Notes: generated by a model not told the origin, from the sequence alone. A stretch of DNA of 64,000 bases from Loripinus fragilis (GCA_964019695.1 OZ026522.1:75237601-75301600), one strand, 5' to 3'; shown: positions 46,201 to 57,876, counted from the stretch's first letter. Program-made: numbers and translations.

Positions 46201-48279
46201 CTGGTGGTAAAATTTAATAACAGTAAATGATTGAAATAGTGTGTGATGATTCTACTAGTTGCAAGGAGGCGTGTGATAATAATGATTACCACAGAAGCAG
46301 ACAACGACAAACGTTTAACATGAGTGTTAAATCGATAAGAAATAGTTTGGACCATTTCATTTATTGTATTTTCTTGTAAAAATGTAAAACTATCTTTTCT
46401 ATTTGTGACTCTATATTTAGCATTATATGCACAGTACTAGGAAATGTGTCCAAAAGGTCATTGATAACATCTGCAACACCAGTCCATGGGCTTGATAATC
46501 AGAAATGAATATAATTTCTAGTAGTGTTTTGGCACCAAAGACTTATAAGTACACATTAAGTTAACTTAATGACATCTTGTAGATATATGAGCAAGACAGA
46601 CTAAGAAAATGAAAAATATCCACACGCTGTAATCGCTTTCATGTGTTTTACTTAAACGGTAATAACAAAATTCGCTTCTCTGTAAAACTGGGAGTAGGGC
46701 TGTGTATTAGCTCCTATAAGACAATATGTTTAAGATAGAAAAGCAAACTTGGTTTTTCCTATTTATCAATTGAGTATATGTTTGTAAAATCTAATAAAAC
46801 AGTTTGAAACCAAGTCATAGAAGTTGTTTAACTAAAGATGATAGCCACAATTATAGCTTTTAAATTATAATTAGGTTCATGTAACGCACATAACACCACA
46901 GTTAGCCGTATTAATGTTAAACAGCTTCCATGTGTAGTAAAGACATCCAGTATAAAGACTATAAGAATGTCAATTTATTAGATAATTTTAATGTCTTCTT
47001 TTGGTAGCTCAAACATTCAAATTTCTTATTCTCAAATTGATATAGTAACATATGTAACAAGCTGTTACAGGCTAACGCCCCTACTTACAGAGTGCAAACA
47101 TTTCTTATTAAATGCACCTTGAATGGTTACATAAGATGTAATTTGTCTGCAGAAATGCAAAGGGGATTAGGATGGAGCAGGCCCTTACTCAGCTTGATGT
47201 CAAAATACTGTTTGATGATTTTACTTATCACGCTAACATATGTAACGCGTTCTGATCTTTAAAACTTGATGACAACTAGCAGATCTATAAGTCTTTATCA
47301 TAGGAGCCAGTTTAATATCCCTAAACAATGTAAGATATCCAACAGCTGTGAGTTTTTTCACAATTTTAGCTCAAACTTTCAAACTACATTTCCTTTATTT
47401 GATATAGTAACGCATGTAACACGCTGTTTCAGACTAACGCCCCAACCTAGAGAGTGCAAACATCCCTTATTGGATGCAGCTCGAGTTGTACTATAAGAAG
47501 GAATATGTCTGCAAAATTCCCTCGAGGAGATTTAAACATTTTTAGGCCTATCTTACGTAAAGACTATGAGCTTGCCTATTTATTACATCAGGTAACGTAT
47601 GTTACAGCCTCTGATATTAAAAATTTTGCAAAAAACTTGCAGATTTATGAGTCTTTTCATTTAAGCAAATAAATCCCAAATAATGAAACACATTCATCAA
47701 CTGCAAATATTTTTTAACTATTTTTACTTTAGTTTTAATACCAAACATTTCACCTTAAAATTGGGTAGGGGTAGGGTTGTTTAATTGCTTATTCCAGAAA
47801 AAATATTTAAGCTAGAGAAACAAACTTTAATTTTTCTGTTAGCCAATTGTATAAGCTAGTCAGACATGGTTAAAAACATTTTGCAAGACACACAGAGAGA
47901 TTGTGAATGTAAATGATGTTAGCCACACTTGCAAATTTTAATGGGTTATCTGATTTATGTAACGCATATGACACCTTAGGAAGCCGCAATTTTGTTCAAA
48001 TGGCTGTCATAAGTAGTTAAGATATCCAGTATGCAGACTATATGAACGATTTTTAGAAATAAATATTTTAATGTCTTTAATTTGTAGCCCAAACTTTCAA
48101 TTTACTTTTTCTTAGTTTGATTAAGTAACGTATGTTACAGGCTCTTACAGACTAACGCCCCGGAGCACAGAGTGCAAACATCTCTTAAAAGACTCGGCTT
48201 TCAATTCTCTACAAGATAGGATATGTCTGCAAAATTCCCTAGGGGGGGAGGAGCAAACCCATTCTCAGCCATCCGTCTA
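43264..48279. mobile_element. 5-kb foldback element rich in a GTAAC palindrome
   Basis: It separates KLFKKRCRLNL from FLQRVIDQWNELP of one LINE, so it is an insertion. The ends TAGACTTCGAGCT and TAGACGGATGGCT (read inward) are related, then TGCTCC and CCCTAGGGAATTTTGCAGAC. TTA on both sides is a possible 3-bp duplication. Each arm is built of related blocks. CCCTAGGG...GCAGAC plus TTTGCACTCTGT plus GGGCGTTAGTC occurs at 43305-43425 and 44400-44521, and inverted at 48110-48245, 47405-47525 and 47040-47170. A near-palindrome GTAACRTATGTTAC appears 14 times. No transposase is visible in the centre (45.2-46.6 kb). Confidence 0.85.
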
Positions 48280-48282
48280 TTA

Positions 48283-48530
48283 TTAGCAGCTACTTTTTAC
48301 AGCGTGTGATCGATCAGTGGAACGAACTGCCAATAAATCTGTATCAGCACCCTCCTGAAACGCCTTCAAAAGCAGACTAAACAAATTCTGGAAAGACCAC
48401 GCCTTTTAATTCAGAGCAACCTGCTACTGGACGGAAGATGAAGCCAGACAGGGAAAACAACCAAGAAAAGCATCCAAAGAGGCTACCTAGCCTAGTATGA
48501 TGTCGACGTCAAGTAAGCGAGTAAGTGTAC
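48283..48530 (+). pseudogene. Third LINE copy, piece 4 (C-terminus)
   Basis: FLQRVIDQWNELPINL, a short shift, then NAFKSRLNKFWKDHAF and CYWTED are the last motifs of the LINE ORF2. This shows that the LINE copy spans 35608-48530, with over 11 kb of inserted DNA. Confidence 0.85.
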
Positions 48531-49900
48531 CAGGAAAAATAAGGAAAAACTCATAAGGGATCAACTTATTCCCCTGAACAGCATGTTTTTATAGTAGTGA
48601 AGTCATGCAACACCCAGCTATTAGAATGTTTGGAAGATCTGAGGCCTTGAATGCTGAAAAAAGACGTTGTAATCTACCTTGATTTCCGAAAGCACAAGAG
48701 ACTTTGAAAAAAACCTATGTGCTTACAGTATCCGAGGTAAAATCTATTCCTGGATCAAAGACTTTCTCAAAGGTAGAACGCAATCAGTATTAGTGGACGG
48801 CTACAGCTTAACAAAAGCCAAGGTCACAAGTGGAATTCCCCAGGGTAGTGTTATGGGGCCAATCCTGTTCCTGATTTTCATTAATGACTTACCATTAGTA
48901 ATCCAAGCCATCAAAAAACTTTTGCATATGATGCAAAGATATACCAAATAGTAACAAGCATTGTAGAAGTCACAGTTACAAAGTGTCAGAAACAACTCGA
49001 TAGACCAGACATTACTATAAGAAATGTTTTTCAACTTCAAAAAGGGTAAGCACATGCAATTAGGAAACCATGACATGGACCAGACATTTACCACGAGAAA
49101 GGACCAAGAAGAAATACCTATAGAAAAAATGTATTAAGAGAAAGACCTGGGTGTCATAATAGACAACAAACTAACATTTACCATGCATATAAACTCCAAA
49201 ATCAAAATAGCAAACAGGAACCTGGGACTGTATTTAAAATTTTCACTTACATATATAAAGACATTTTGTAAAAAATTATTCAAGTCATTGGTCCGCCCTC
49301 ACTTAGAATATGCATCAACAGTGTGGTGCCCAGTCTTCAAATAGGATAGAAGTAAGTAAGGGTGCAAAGATCAGGAGTCGATACAATCAAGTACCACTAC
49401 CGACCAAGGATACCAATGGGAAAGTTATTTGAGAACGTACAGAGACGTGCCACAAAGCTTGTAAGTGGTACATCACACCTATCATACAGTGAAATGCTAC
49501 GTGTATTGGGATAGCCTTCGTTAGAATATAGATAGGAAAGGGCTGATGCTATACAAGTATACACGATACTACACGACATAGATAAAGTTGATAAAAAACA
49601 AGCTCTTTACACTATCAGCGTATACTGCAACCCATGGTCACTCATTGAAGTTATTCAAGCGTAGGTCAAGACTGAAAATTCATGCTAACAGTTTCAGCAA
49701 TAGATTTGTTGACACTTGGAATAGTTTGTCAGAGCAAATTGTACAGGCACCCTTCTTGAACTGTTATTAAAGTAGGTTAAAAATTTGGTGGAAGTACCAT
49801 CCATTTAAGTTCGACACAACTTGTTATATTCCGGGCCAAACCACCTGAATCCACACAAATTATTCGAATGCATCTGGAAGAGGCAGATATGCCTGATGTT
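48531..49900 (+). pseudogene. Fourth LINE copy, reverse transcriptase to C-terminus
   Basis: Reads KGSTYSPEQHVF, KSCNTQLLECLEDL, VVIYLDFRK, YSWIKDFLKGRTQSVLVDGY, GIPQGSVMGPILFLIFINDL; then after shifts KDLGVIIDNKLTFTMHI, KSLVRPHLEYASTVWCPVF, GHSLKLFKRRSRLKI, FSNRFVDTWNSLSEQIV and HPFKFDT. Many frame breaks. The FADD box is lost in a shifted stretch near 48910. A short insert at 49350-49425 carries GATACCAATGGGAAAGT of the SINE-like family. It is related to the third copy but is a separate insertion in tandem orientation. Confidence 0.9.
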
Positions 49901-49926
49901 TGACGTCTACAACAGTAAGAACAGTT

Positions 49927-50600
49927 AGTAAGTATGAGCTTCAAACTTGGTCAGCTAATAGAGGATAATTAGTAGATAACCTGGTGAAAATTTAAAAAAA
50001 AGTTATGTATTTTTTTTAGTTATTGCCCTTTGCAAATTTTGGCATTGAAAACTTGTATCAAGTTATCTCAAAAACTATCACAGCAAGCAGCTTCAAACTT
50101 GGTCAGCTGATAGAAGATAATGAGTAGATTACCTGATGAAATTTTTAAAAAAGTTTTGTTTGAGTTATTGCCCTTTGGAAATTTTGGCATGGGAAACTTG
50201 TAGTCAAGATATCTCAAAAACTATTACAGCAAGTAGCTTCAAACTTGGTCAGCTGATAGAAGATCATGAGAAGATAACCTGGTCAAAATTTTTTTAAAAG
50301 TTATTTTACTTTTTTGAGTTATTGCCCTTTGCAGATTTGGGCATTTGAAATTTGTAATCAAGATGTTTCAAAAATTATTACAGCTAGAAGCTTCAAACAT
50401 GGTCAGTTGGTAGAAGATGAGGAGTAGATTACCTGGTAAAAATTAAAAAAAATATACTTGCCATTTGTAAATTTGGCCATTGAAAACTTTAATAAAGATA
50501 CATGTATCTCAAAAAATTTAAAAGCTAGCAGCTTCAAACTTTGTCAGCTGATTACTGGGTGAAATTATTTTTTATTTTAGTTCAAATTAGGTCAGCTGAT
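49927..50600. repeat. 150-bp tandem repeat, about 4.5 copies
   Basis: GCTTCAAACTTGGTCAGCTG and variants lie at 49938, 50090, 50236, 50390 and 50531. Each unit has TTATTGCCCTTTG, GGCAT(T)GAAAACTTG and ATCTCAAAAA. Divergence rises toward the right end. Confidence 0.92.
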
Positions 50601-50605
50601 AGAGG

Positions 50606-50700
50606 ATAATAACAATACAATACAAAATTTATTTATATAGTCAGAGATACAAACAGTATAACATTATCTATGAATAGCTATTTACCGACTTAAAGTGATT
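50606..50700 (-). repeat. Retroposon 3' tail copy
   Basis: ACAATACAATACAAAATTTA and ATGAATAGCTATTTACCGAC match 26284-26375. Confidence 0.7.
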
Positions 50701-52237
50701 ATTCAGATCTTTTGAAAGTTTATTTTGATCAAAAATAAAGTCCTCAGTAATTACTTATTTGTTTTCACTGTTCTGATTCTTCATTAGCTAAGGTGATTAA
50801 AGCCCTGTTTATTGCTCTGAAAACCAATAACTGTCTGCAGACATCTTTTTCATTTGGTACATTTAACAGCATTTGATCAAGCGTCTGTTTACAGAAGAGG
50901 GGCCTATAATTCGCTATGATTCCATTCAATTATTTCATTGAGTAATAATGGCTTCAAGTGATAAGAATGAGAATAGGTTTATACATGGCCCATGAAGCAA
51001 TTTTGCACTGCATAATTAACCAGTCTGGTTAAGAGCCCCTAAGTAAGTAATAGTTTATAGCATTAATTGAAATTGTAACATTTAGCTCTGTTCATGATGT
51101 ATTCTGCTTTGCAAACATTTTTGACCAGACCAGGTCCGATAAATAAGGGACCTGATCAGGATCCAAACTGTTTGGTGCTCTGATCGCATTCCTGAAAAGT
51201 TTTTTGAAAACGTGATTTCTTAAAGAAATAGGCAGACAATTAAAAACATTCAAAATAATCCTGTATTCGCAAAGAGCATTATTTAATGTCATAATTTTTA
51301 TCATTCCTATTATAATTTCAATATATCTGAGCAAATTCTTGAAAAGTCAGACAACAAAATGGCTTGCAAGCCAAGCAGACTCAGATCAGCCTGCGCATTG
51401 GTCCATGCAGACAGCAAAGACTCTGACCAAACAATGTCAATATTTAGGCGGATCGGAGTCTCGGCTGTTTGTTCATGCATCTGCCAATTCTAGTCAGTCC
51501 TCAAAGCTTGGATACTTACCTACCCATTATGTTACTGTTCTGTTCTGTTCTGTGAAAACACTGATTAGACTATAATCAAATGCAGATGCGATGCTGGATG
51601 CTCATACCATTTAGCTTTAAACCTGTTTGTGTCGTCTGCTGATAAGCTTTACAAAATTTTTTGATCAAGAGAATGGTCTGACAGTTTACCGGGCCTGATC
51701 TGGATGCACACTGTTCGATACTCTTTGATAAACCTTCCAAACAGTTTAGAAATAGATCAGACCGACGCTATACACTGACTGTAATTAACCTATTTGACCT
51801 GGTTTAAACTTCCACTTTTATAGTGATGCCTGAGGAATACTTCTTGGAGTATTCAAGTGATTAATGGCGATCCCCTGTGGCATGTGAGTGCAATTAAATT
51901 ATGGGCTAATTGGAGCAGTTTTAACAAAATTAATTGTCATATGGTTCCCAGTATACTGTTAGCTCTATAATAAATGCATATGAAAAAGTCTGAATTATCC
52001 CATTAATGATGAGTAGTATAGCTAGATGCTTAAACCTAAGATAACCCTTGTGTTATGAGCCCCTCTTGACAAGCAAAGGGTTCGGGGCATAGTGTTTTAT
52101 AAACATCATTTCTAGTTCTCTTGCTGTTTTTCACTTTCACCAACTTGGTAGGAGAGGATTTTATATCTTGATTTATTTGTTCTAGGAGATGATGCATTGA
52201 TAAGCTAGGGGCATTTCATGCAAACCAAACATCTAAT
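50701..52237. other. Non-coding interval with hairpin repeats
   Basis: Hairpin relatives at 51125-51185 (CAGGTCCGATAAATAAGGGA then CCTGATCAGGATCCAAACTG) and 51668-51722 (GGGCCTGATCTGGATGCACA). From 52165 it matches, inverted, the end of the 63.5-kb repeat (GTTCTAGGAGATGATGCATT). No gene is seen. Confidence 0.5.
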
Positions 52238-52420
52238 AGGGGCCGATTGCATGACGAAAGTTTATTTTAGTCTCGACTAAGGCCTAACACCGTGCTTGCT
52301 AGCCTCCAGTTTAAATCTGGTTTGCATAACGAAAGGTGACCTTGAGTTTAACTATCCCCAGTCTAACTATCCGAGGGTAAATTATCCTTGAGATTGAATT
52401 AGTCCTGGGGCGGACTTGAT
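52238..52420 (+). repeat. Truncated copy of the GGGCCGATTGCATGAC element
   Basis: GGGGCCGATTGCATGACGAA, then CTTGCTAGCCTCCAGTTTAA and GGTTTGCATAA match the left half of 59292-60028. The right half is absent. Confidence 0.8.
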
Positions 52421-52787
52421 TTAGAAATTTTAGAGTACTCGGCGTACGCCAGAACAGTCTTCTAAAACAAGCAAAACTGGGCACTTTGGAGTACTCCAGA
52501 GTAAATCAAGCGATTGTTGTTTGAATTGTGAAAATATTACACAATCCGATTGCTAAGAAGAAGAAAAAAGAATGACAAATTACATGTGCTTTCAATCCTT
52601 TTTAATAATTACCATATTTTTTCAATATGAATAATTATCAGAACTTATCGGAAACGACAGAAAAATATCTCGGTACAGTGTAGGCAGTGCTCCGCCATCT
52701 TATTTTGGAACAGGTCACGTGACTGTTCTGTCTACACCACCTTGGAAGACGGAGTAGCCGGAGTACGCCGGTACAGATGTTCCAGCA
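52421..52787. other. Non-coding interval
   Basis: I see no gene or repeat boundary before the SINE duplication at 52788. A minus-strand frame of 64 codons has no recognisable domain. Confidence 0.4.
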
Positions 52788-52800
52788 CCACTTGATTACT

Positions 52801-53000
52801 TTTGTTTGTTTTATTTGATTCTTTACGTCCACTCAACAATCTTTCAGTTATGCGGGACGGGTCTTCCTGGGTTGAACCAGTACTAAGCTAGGATAAATGT
52901 GTCTTGCTCAAGGACCACAACGCAGTGACGCCGGTGAGGCTCGAACCCGCGGCCCTTCGGTCTCGAGTCAAGCACCCTACCACTGAGCCACTGCGCTCCC
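52801..53000 (-). mobile_element. tRNA-derived SINE with 13-bp duplication
   Basis: On the minus strand the head reads GGCTCAGTGGTAGGGTGCTT (A box TGGCTCAGTGG) and GGGTTCGAGCCTC (B box), so it is tRNA-like and could start pol III transcription. A CTTGAGCAAGACACATTTAT central part and an AATCAAATAAAACAAAC tail follow. CCACTTGATTACT is directly repeated at 52788-52800 and 53001-53013, as target-primed insertion leaves. This is a SINE, not a tRNA gene, because the cloverleaf is incomplete and a 3' body follows. Confidence 0.92.
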
Positions 53001-53167
53001 CCACTTGATTACTGTTCTGCCTGTTCGGAGTAAAAGGAGTAAAGGGAACAGCTAAATCAAGTCTGTCCCAGAAGTGTTAGTCTAAGAGTAGGACAAAAAA
53101 GAAGGCTATTTTCTTTAATGCACCGATTTTTGACATGAAAATTCCAGCCTAACACGTTTTGTATTAT

Positions 53168-53405
53168 GGTTCCTCAGCACACTTTGGCCAATTTTACAAG
53201 ATATTGTCCATCATATTCAAGACAAACTAGCTATCTCTTTTGATTCGTCCTCCATAGGGCTGATTAGTTACAAGTGATTTCTAACTATTTATGATAAATA
53301 CAGTTCCGTAAAAACTTACAATGAGGAGGATTCATTTTTTTTAGAGAAAAAAATACCTTTTCAAAATATTCCAAATCCATCATCTGCATGTATATTTTGA
53401 CATTA
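53168..53405 (+). repeat. Inverted-repeat arm, left
   Basis: Matches 57638-57876 in inverse orientation (GACAAACTAGCTATCTCTTT, TCCATAGGGCTGATTAGTTA, AAATCCATCATCTGCATGTA). The mariner, two tandem repeats and other elements lie between the arms. Confidence 0.85.
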
Positions 53406-54219
53406 TCCCCTCTCCTGATATACGAGGGGCGTTCAAAAATATTGTAAGTTCATTTTAATCTCACACCAAGTGCACAAACCGGGGAAAAGGGCCACCATGT
53501 GTTGATAAACGTAACATTGATCATATCTACATTAATGGCTGGCTCGCGGTTTACAGGTGGTCAGAAATAGAAAAAAAGCAGATAACCAGTAACCCCCCCC
53601 CCACACACACACACCAATACCTGTAAATGTGCGTGTGTGTGGCGGGGTGGTTCTGATTACCTGTATTTACCTTACTGACCAATAGTAGACTGAGAACCAG
53701 CAGTTACACAGGGGATAGCGAAATTCCTCCCTATAGCTTCACTGACCTCCGTACAGTGTACGTTGTTCAAAAGCCTGCCGCAATATGTCTGGGAAAAGGC
53801 TGAAAATGTGCTTGAAATAATGGCCTATATAAGGTAGGTTGTGGGATGTTCATAAGAGGTGTGGGATATTTATAGTTACTTTAGCCACGGTTTACAGGTG
53901 AGTGACTAAATTTAAGCGCTTAAACAGGATGCTGCTCGTCCTGGTAATCCTCAAATTAACAATAATGACCACCCAAAACGTAACATCCAAAAATCCTTGA
54001 TTTGAGTTGCTCTAAAAAGATGCATGGTTTACCGTGAGACACTTAGCCTGGGTCACAAATAAGTCATCATCACAAGTTTATAAAATTTTGAAGAAGCATC
54101 TGAAAGTAAATGCACAAAGGGTACCCAGGGGTGTGGAGGGGTACTCTAATATTTTCATATATATGTATATGAAGGCCAGACCCATTTTGGGAGATTTAAA
54201 ATTTTGAATTTCAGTATCC

Positions 54220-54231
<12 letters not shown>

Positions 54232-54271
<40 letters not shown>
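54232..54271. repeat. (TTA)13 microsatellite
   Basis: TTA trinucleotide array. The leucine-rich frame over it is a repeat artefact. Confidence 0.97.
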
Positions 54272-54274
<3 letters not shown>

Positions 54275-54297
54275 AATAATTTCTGTGTTGTTTTTTA

Positions 54298-54329
54298 GGG
54301 GGGGGGGGGGGAGGGGGGGGGGGGGGGGG
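54298..54329. repeat. G-rich tract
   Basis: About 31 G in 32 positions, with one A. A second G run lies at 54384-54398. Assembly length may be unreliable here. Confidence 0.9.
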
Positions 54330-55147
54330 TTCAGAAAATTAAATCATTATGGAGAAAGCAGATTTTGTGGATACTTTTTTTTGGGGGGGGGGGGGGGTCA
54401 TCACAAAACTAGACTATTTTTTCGTTCATTTTTATGCATTTACAGGTCTTTTTTAAGTTCAATGTACAGAACAGGGATATTTTTAGTGGGTTGCCTATTT
54501 GTTTTTTTTTTGTGGGGTGGGGGGTAAACAGTAGATCCTTGGTCTAGACTTACGTAGCAAGTAAAATTGAGAGTTGTCCATGACTGCTTAAAATTTTGCG
54601 TACAGCGACAAAATGGTGTCCTGAGCTCCGCAAATAATAAACATAAAAGTACAAAACTTTCTATTTCTTCACACATTCTTATTCTTTATTATATGATGTA
54701 TTTAACCCATAAATGATAACTTACATAGCACATGCATTGGTATGTGAACACATTTCAGACACATGAATTTTCATTTGCATTTGCTAGCTAGAAATCAGCA
54801 ATTACTTAGCTAGCTTTTTAATTTTAAGGGTTCAATTGAGTCATATTGGACTTAAATACCCATATAAGGCACCAGCGCATTAGGCATGCACTTTGGCTGA
54901 GTTTTTTGGAATCGGAGAAGGTTTTACCCCTCAACACACACAGACACACACACACACACAAACGCACGCATGCCCAAGACGTTGTCCCTTGTGATTATTT
55001 CCTATGTCGAACACTACGAGTAACGTATCTATTCGAGAATCTCCTTCTGATCTGCTGTTTACTAGTATCTAATATGTCCACTGTTTAGGAGTACGAGAAT
55101 GCTTCAAAAATGGAACGGCTGTCTGAAACTGTGTATTCAGGTAGATG

Positions 55148-55884
55148 AATCTGGGTCAAGTAGTCCCTGAGTCCACTCGCCTGGGTCAACTCGTCCCCTT
55201 TATAAAATACCCTCCCCTTTTATAAAATACCCTCCTTGGTCAGCGTCTTGGTCGGTTAATAGTCTGTTATGTGATCTCCAAAGTTTTAATTAATCAACAA
55301 TGGTGGTGCATTACGGTTTGCCGAAAAATTAACAGTAGTGTTAACCTACTTATGTAATGTTAGTAAACATGTAATAAAAGCCTTTTAATGATTGGTAAAA
55401 TGCGTTGCGAATCGCACATGGGATTAGCGAACGTTCAGATTAGCCTGCGCTTCCTTATGCAAGATTGGCTCCGCTGAAAACTAAGAATATGCTAACATGA
55501 CAGGGCCAAATGTTCATTTAGGGAACGGTCATTATTTATCAGCTGGGGTACCACACCACCACCAACCCCACCCCTTGCTGATAAATAATGACCATTCTCT
55601 TATAATGAATTAATGGCTAGGTGCTAGTGAGGGTCTTTGTCCTTGCTCAGGCTTACCAGTATGTAGTAGGAAGCGTAGGCTAATCTGAACATAGAACACT
55701 CACAAAAGTATGTACCATTTTTATTCCCAAAATTTTGTCTACATGCTTGATATAAATAAATATTTGTCAATGCATGTAAAGTCTCCCATGCAAATAGGAA
55801 CAGGACGAGTTGACCCGGGCGAGTTGACCCAAGGACGAGTTGACCTAAGGAACGAGTTGACTCGGGGACAACTTGACCCGCTTC
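55148..55884. mobile_element. 737-bp element with a 10-bp target duplication
   Basis: CAGGTAGATG is repeated exactly at 55138-55147 and 55885-55894. Removing the insert with one copy joins the mariner C-terminal codons in frame, which confirms the boundaries. The ends carry mirrored GGGTCAAGT/ACTTGACCC and several GACGAGTTGACC-type units. 9-10-bp duplications are typical of MULE elements; no MULE transposase is visible. A hairpin lies at 55526-55598 and a second inverted pair at about 55430 and 55668. Confidence 0.9.
55801..55877 (+). repeat. GACGAGTTGACC minisatellite
   Basis: Five units of GACGAGTTGACCC-like sequence in 77 bp. Inverted units (GGGTCAACTCGTCC) are at 55154-55199 near the other end of the same element. 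Confidence 0.85.
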
Positions 55885-55989
55885 CAGGTAGATGGAGAAT
55901 ATTTTGAAGGGCAGACCACGAAAAACAAGTACAAATTTAAAGTGACTGAGAAGTGATTTAACTTGCATTATTTTTGAACGCCCCTTGTA

Positions 55990-56527
55990 ATATGTATTAA
56001 TATATTTCTAAAGGTCTCACCAGAGTGCACACTATTTCAGTCACATACTGAAATAACTGGCTAAGTAATAAAATTAGTAAACAGGCACATCACTGAATTC
56101 ATCATCCTTTGTATATTAATGGATTATTCCTTTTGGCTAAGTGCATCAAATAATCCATAGTACATAGGGGTGTCAGGTTATACTTAAAAAAAAAGATTGT
56201 GTTCTTTTGTCTGAATATCTTTATTTTACCTTTACAAACAGTGTTATCTTAAATGAAAACCAGCATTATGCGGCATTTCATCTGGGTCTATGTTGTTTGT
56301 AAAATTACAATTTAGGTGTTAGGGGTTTCCCAGAATAAATGGCTTAATCCATAATGAACTGGAAACTCCTAAATGTTTCCTGTGATGAAATGTGGCATGG
56401 CATGCACCATTGAACCGCACTCTCTTTATGTGCTACAAAATGTTCAAGGAGCAGATATAAGATATAATTAGGGAAAAAGTTTAGAATGCATTTATGTTTA
56501 TTCACACGCTCTTTTTGACAACTAAAA
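55990..56527. other. Non-coding interval
   Basis: A hairpin relative at about 56236-56305 (AAACAGTGTTATC and CATTTCATCTGGGTCTATGTTGTTTG). No gene is seen. Confidence 0.45.
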
Positions 56528-57480
56528 CAAACAAGAGGGCCCTAGGGCCCTGGGTCGTTCACCTGAGCCCTAGCACATGATTAGATGATGCATTGGCCTG
56601 TGGCGTAGGAGATTGGATTTAAAAATGTTTATATTTTTAGCTCTGGTAGCCATGTTGTTCAGTAAAGGAGAACCATCTGATCAATTTTAGTAGAGGGCAA
56701 CATAAGATTCATTTCTGTGAAATTATTTTGATTTTGGACCCGTGGTTCAGGGGATTGTATTGGCAACCCAACAATCTTTAGTGTATTTAAAGATATCTTA
56801 TCTAGAGCTCTGGAGTCTCTTTTGTTCTGCTGAGCGTTCCAACCTTTGTGCAATTTTTGGTAGAAGACATCAAAAGTAACAATTCTGTGAAATTGTTTTA
56901 AATTTGGCCTAGTGGTTCATGAGCAGATGTTGTTTAAAGATATTTCTTATCTAGAGCTCTGGTGGCCCTTTTGTTTAGCTGAGCGGAATAATTTGTGCTT
57001 GTGCAATTTTGATAGAAGGTATCCTGAGGAACAATTCTATAAAAAATATTTTTTGAATTTGGACCTGTGGTTCAGGAGGAGATAGCATTTGAAAGATTTC
57101 TTATTTGGAGAAAAATAAGAAAGCCATCCTGTTCAGTGGAGCAGAACCATTTATGCAATTTTTGTAAAGAGCAGTGTGAGGAACAATTCTGTGAATTTAT
57201 TTTGCATTTGGACTAGTGGTTCAGGAGGAGATGTTCGAATTTAAATCAATTCTTATCTAGAGCTCTGGCAGTCCCTCTGCTCAGAGGAGGGGAACCATTT
57301 GTGCAAATTTGGTAGAAGGTATCCTGAGGAACAATTCTGTGAAATTAGTTTGAATTTGGACCAGTCGTTCAGGAGGAGTTGTCATTTAAAGCAAAAGTTT
57401 TATGGACAGACTGACGCTCGCCAGGCAAAGACAAATCACAATAGCTTACCTTGAGCCTTTGGCTCACGTGAGCTAAAATT
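56528..57480. repeat. Dispersed repeat with 150-175-bp tandem core
   Basis: Begins ACAAGAGGGCCCTAGGGCCC then TGGGTCGTTCACCTGAG and ends near CTTTGGCTCACGTGAGCTAA. TAGAGCTCTGG-type unit starts lie at about 56638, 56813, 56954 and 57258; units share ACAATTCTGTGAAATT and TTTGGACC...GGTTCAGGAGGAG. Its head matches, inverted, the motif at 35390-35425. Confidence 0.85.
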
Positions 57481-57637
57481 GTTAGCTGGGACGTAAAGAA
57501 TCAAAACAATCTATTAAACCATTCAATTGAACTGTACATTCGCAAGTGACATTTTGTTACTAAGCCGCTTTGTATGGTACTGAAGTCTTAAATCATGTGC
57601 ACTCAGGTGCGAAGCTCTAGTTTGTAATATCATGAAG

Positions 57638-57876
57638 AAGGATAATGTCAAAATATACATGCAGATGATGGATTTGGAAAATTTAGAAAAGGTATTTTTT
57701 CTCTAAAAAAATTGAATCCTCCTCGTTTGAAGTTTTTACGGAACTGTATTTAGCATAAATAGTTAGAAACCATTTATAACTAATCAGCCCTATGGAGGAC
57801 GAATCAAAAGAGACAGTTAGTTTGTCTTGAATATGATGAGCAATAACTTGAAAAATTGGCCAGTGTGCATCAACTG
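57638..57876 (-). repeat. Inverted-repeat arm, right
   Basis: Inverse partner of 53168-53405. Confidence 0.85.

Larger units (their letters stand above)
53915..55955 (+). pseudogene. Mariner transposase, broken
   Basis: Piece 1 (about 53930-54135): FTVRHLAWVTNKSSSQVYKI then LKKHLKVNAQRVPR, the helix-turn-helix and WVPR-like linker. Piece 2 (about 54975-55020): DVVPCDYFLCRTLRV, matching the D-x-APCDYFLFP box of DD34D mariners. Piece 3 (55090-55955, split by 55148-55884): WNGCLKLCI then VDGEYFEG and a basic tail, the C-terminal motif of this family. Most of the catalytic domain is missing or displaced. Stops are present in piece 1. Confidence 0.8.
53423..55987 (+). mobile_element. Decayed mariner element with later insertions
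   Basis: The left end CGAGGGGCGTTCAAAAATAT and right end ATTATTTTTGAACGCCCCTTG form an inverted repeat bounded by TA at 53421-53422 and 55988-55989. It contains fragments of a mariner transposase (see the pseudogene entry). Its length of 2.57 kb, twice the usual 1.3 kb, is explained by inserts at about 54135-54970 and 55148-55884. Confidence 0.9.

Noticed and set aside
52920..52998. A tRNA gene on the minus strand
   Set aside because: A and B boxes are present, but a SINE body, tail and target duplication surround them and a second copy exists.
54204..54527. 107-codon leucine/glycine-rich frame
   Set aside because: Produced by the TTA array and G runs.
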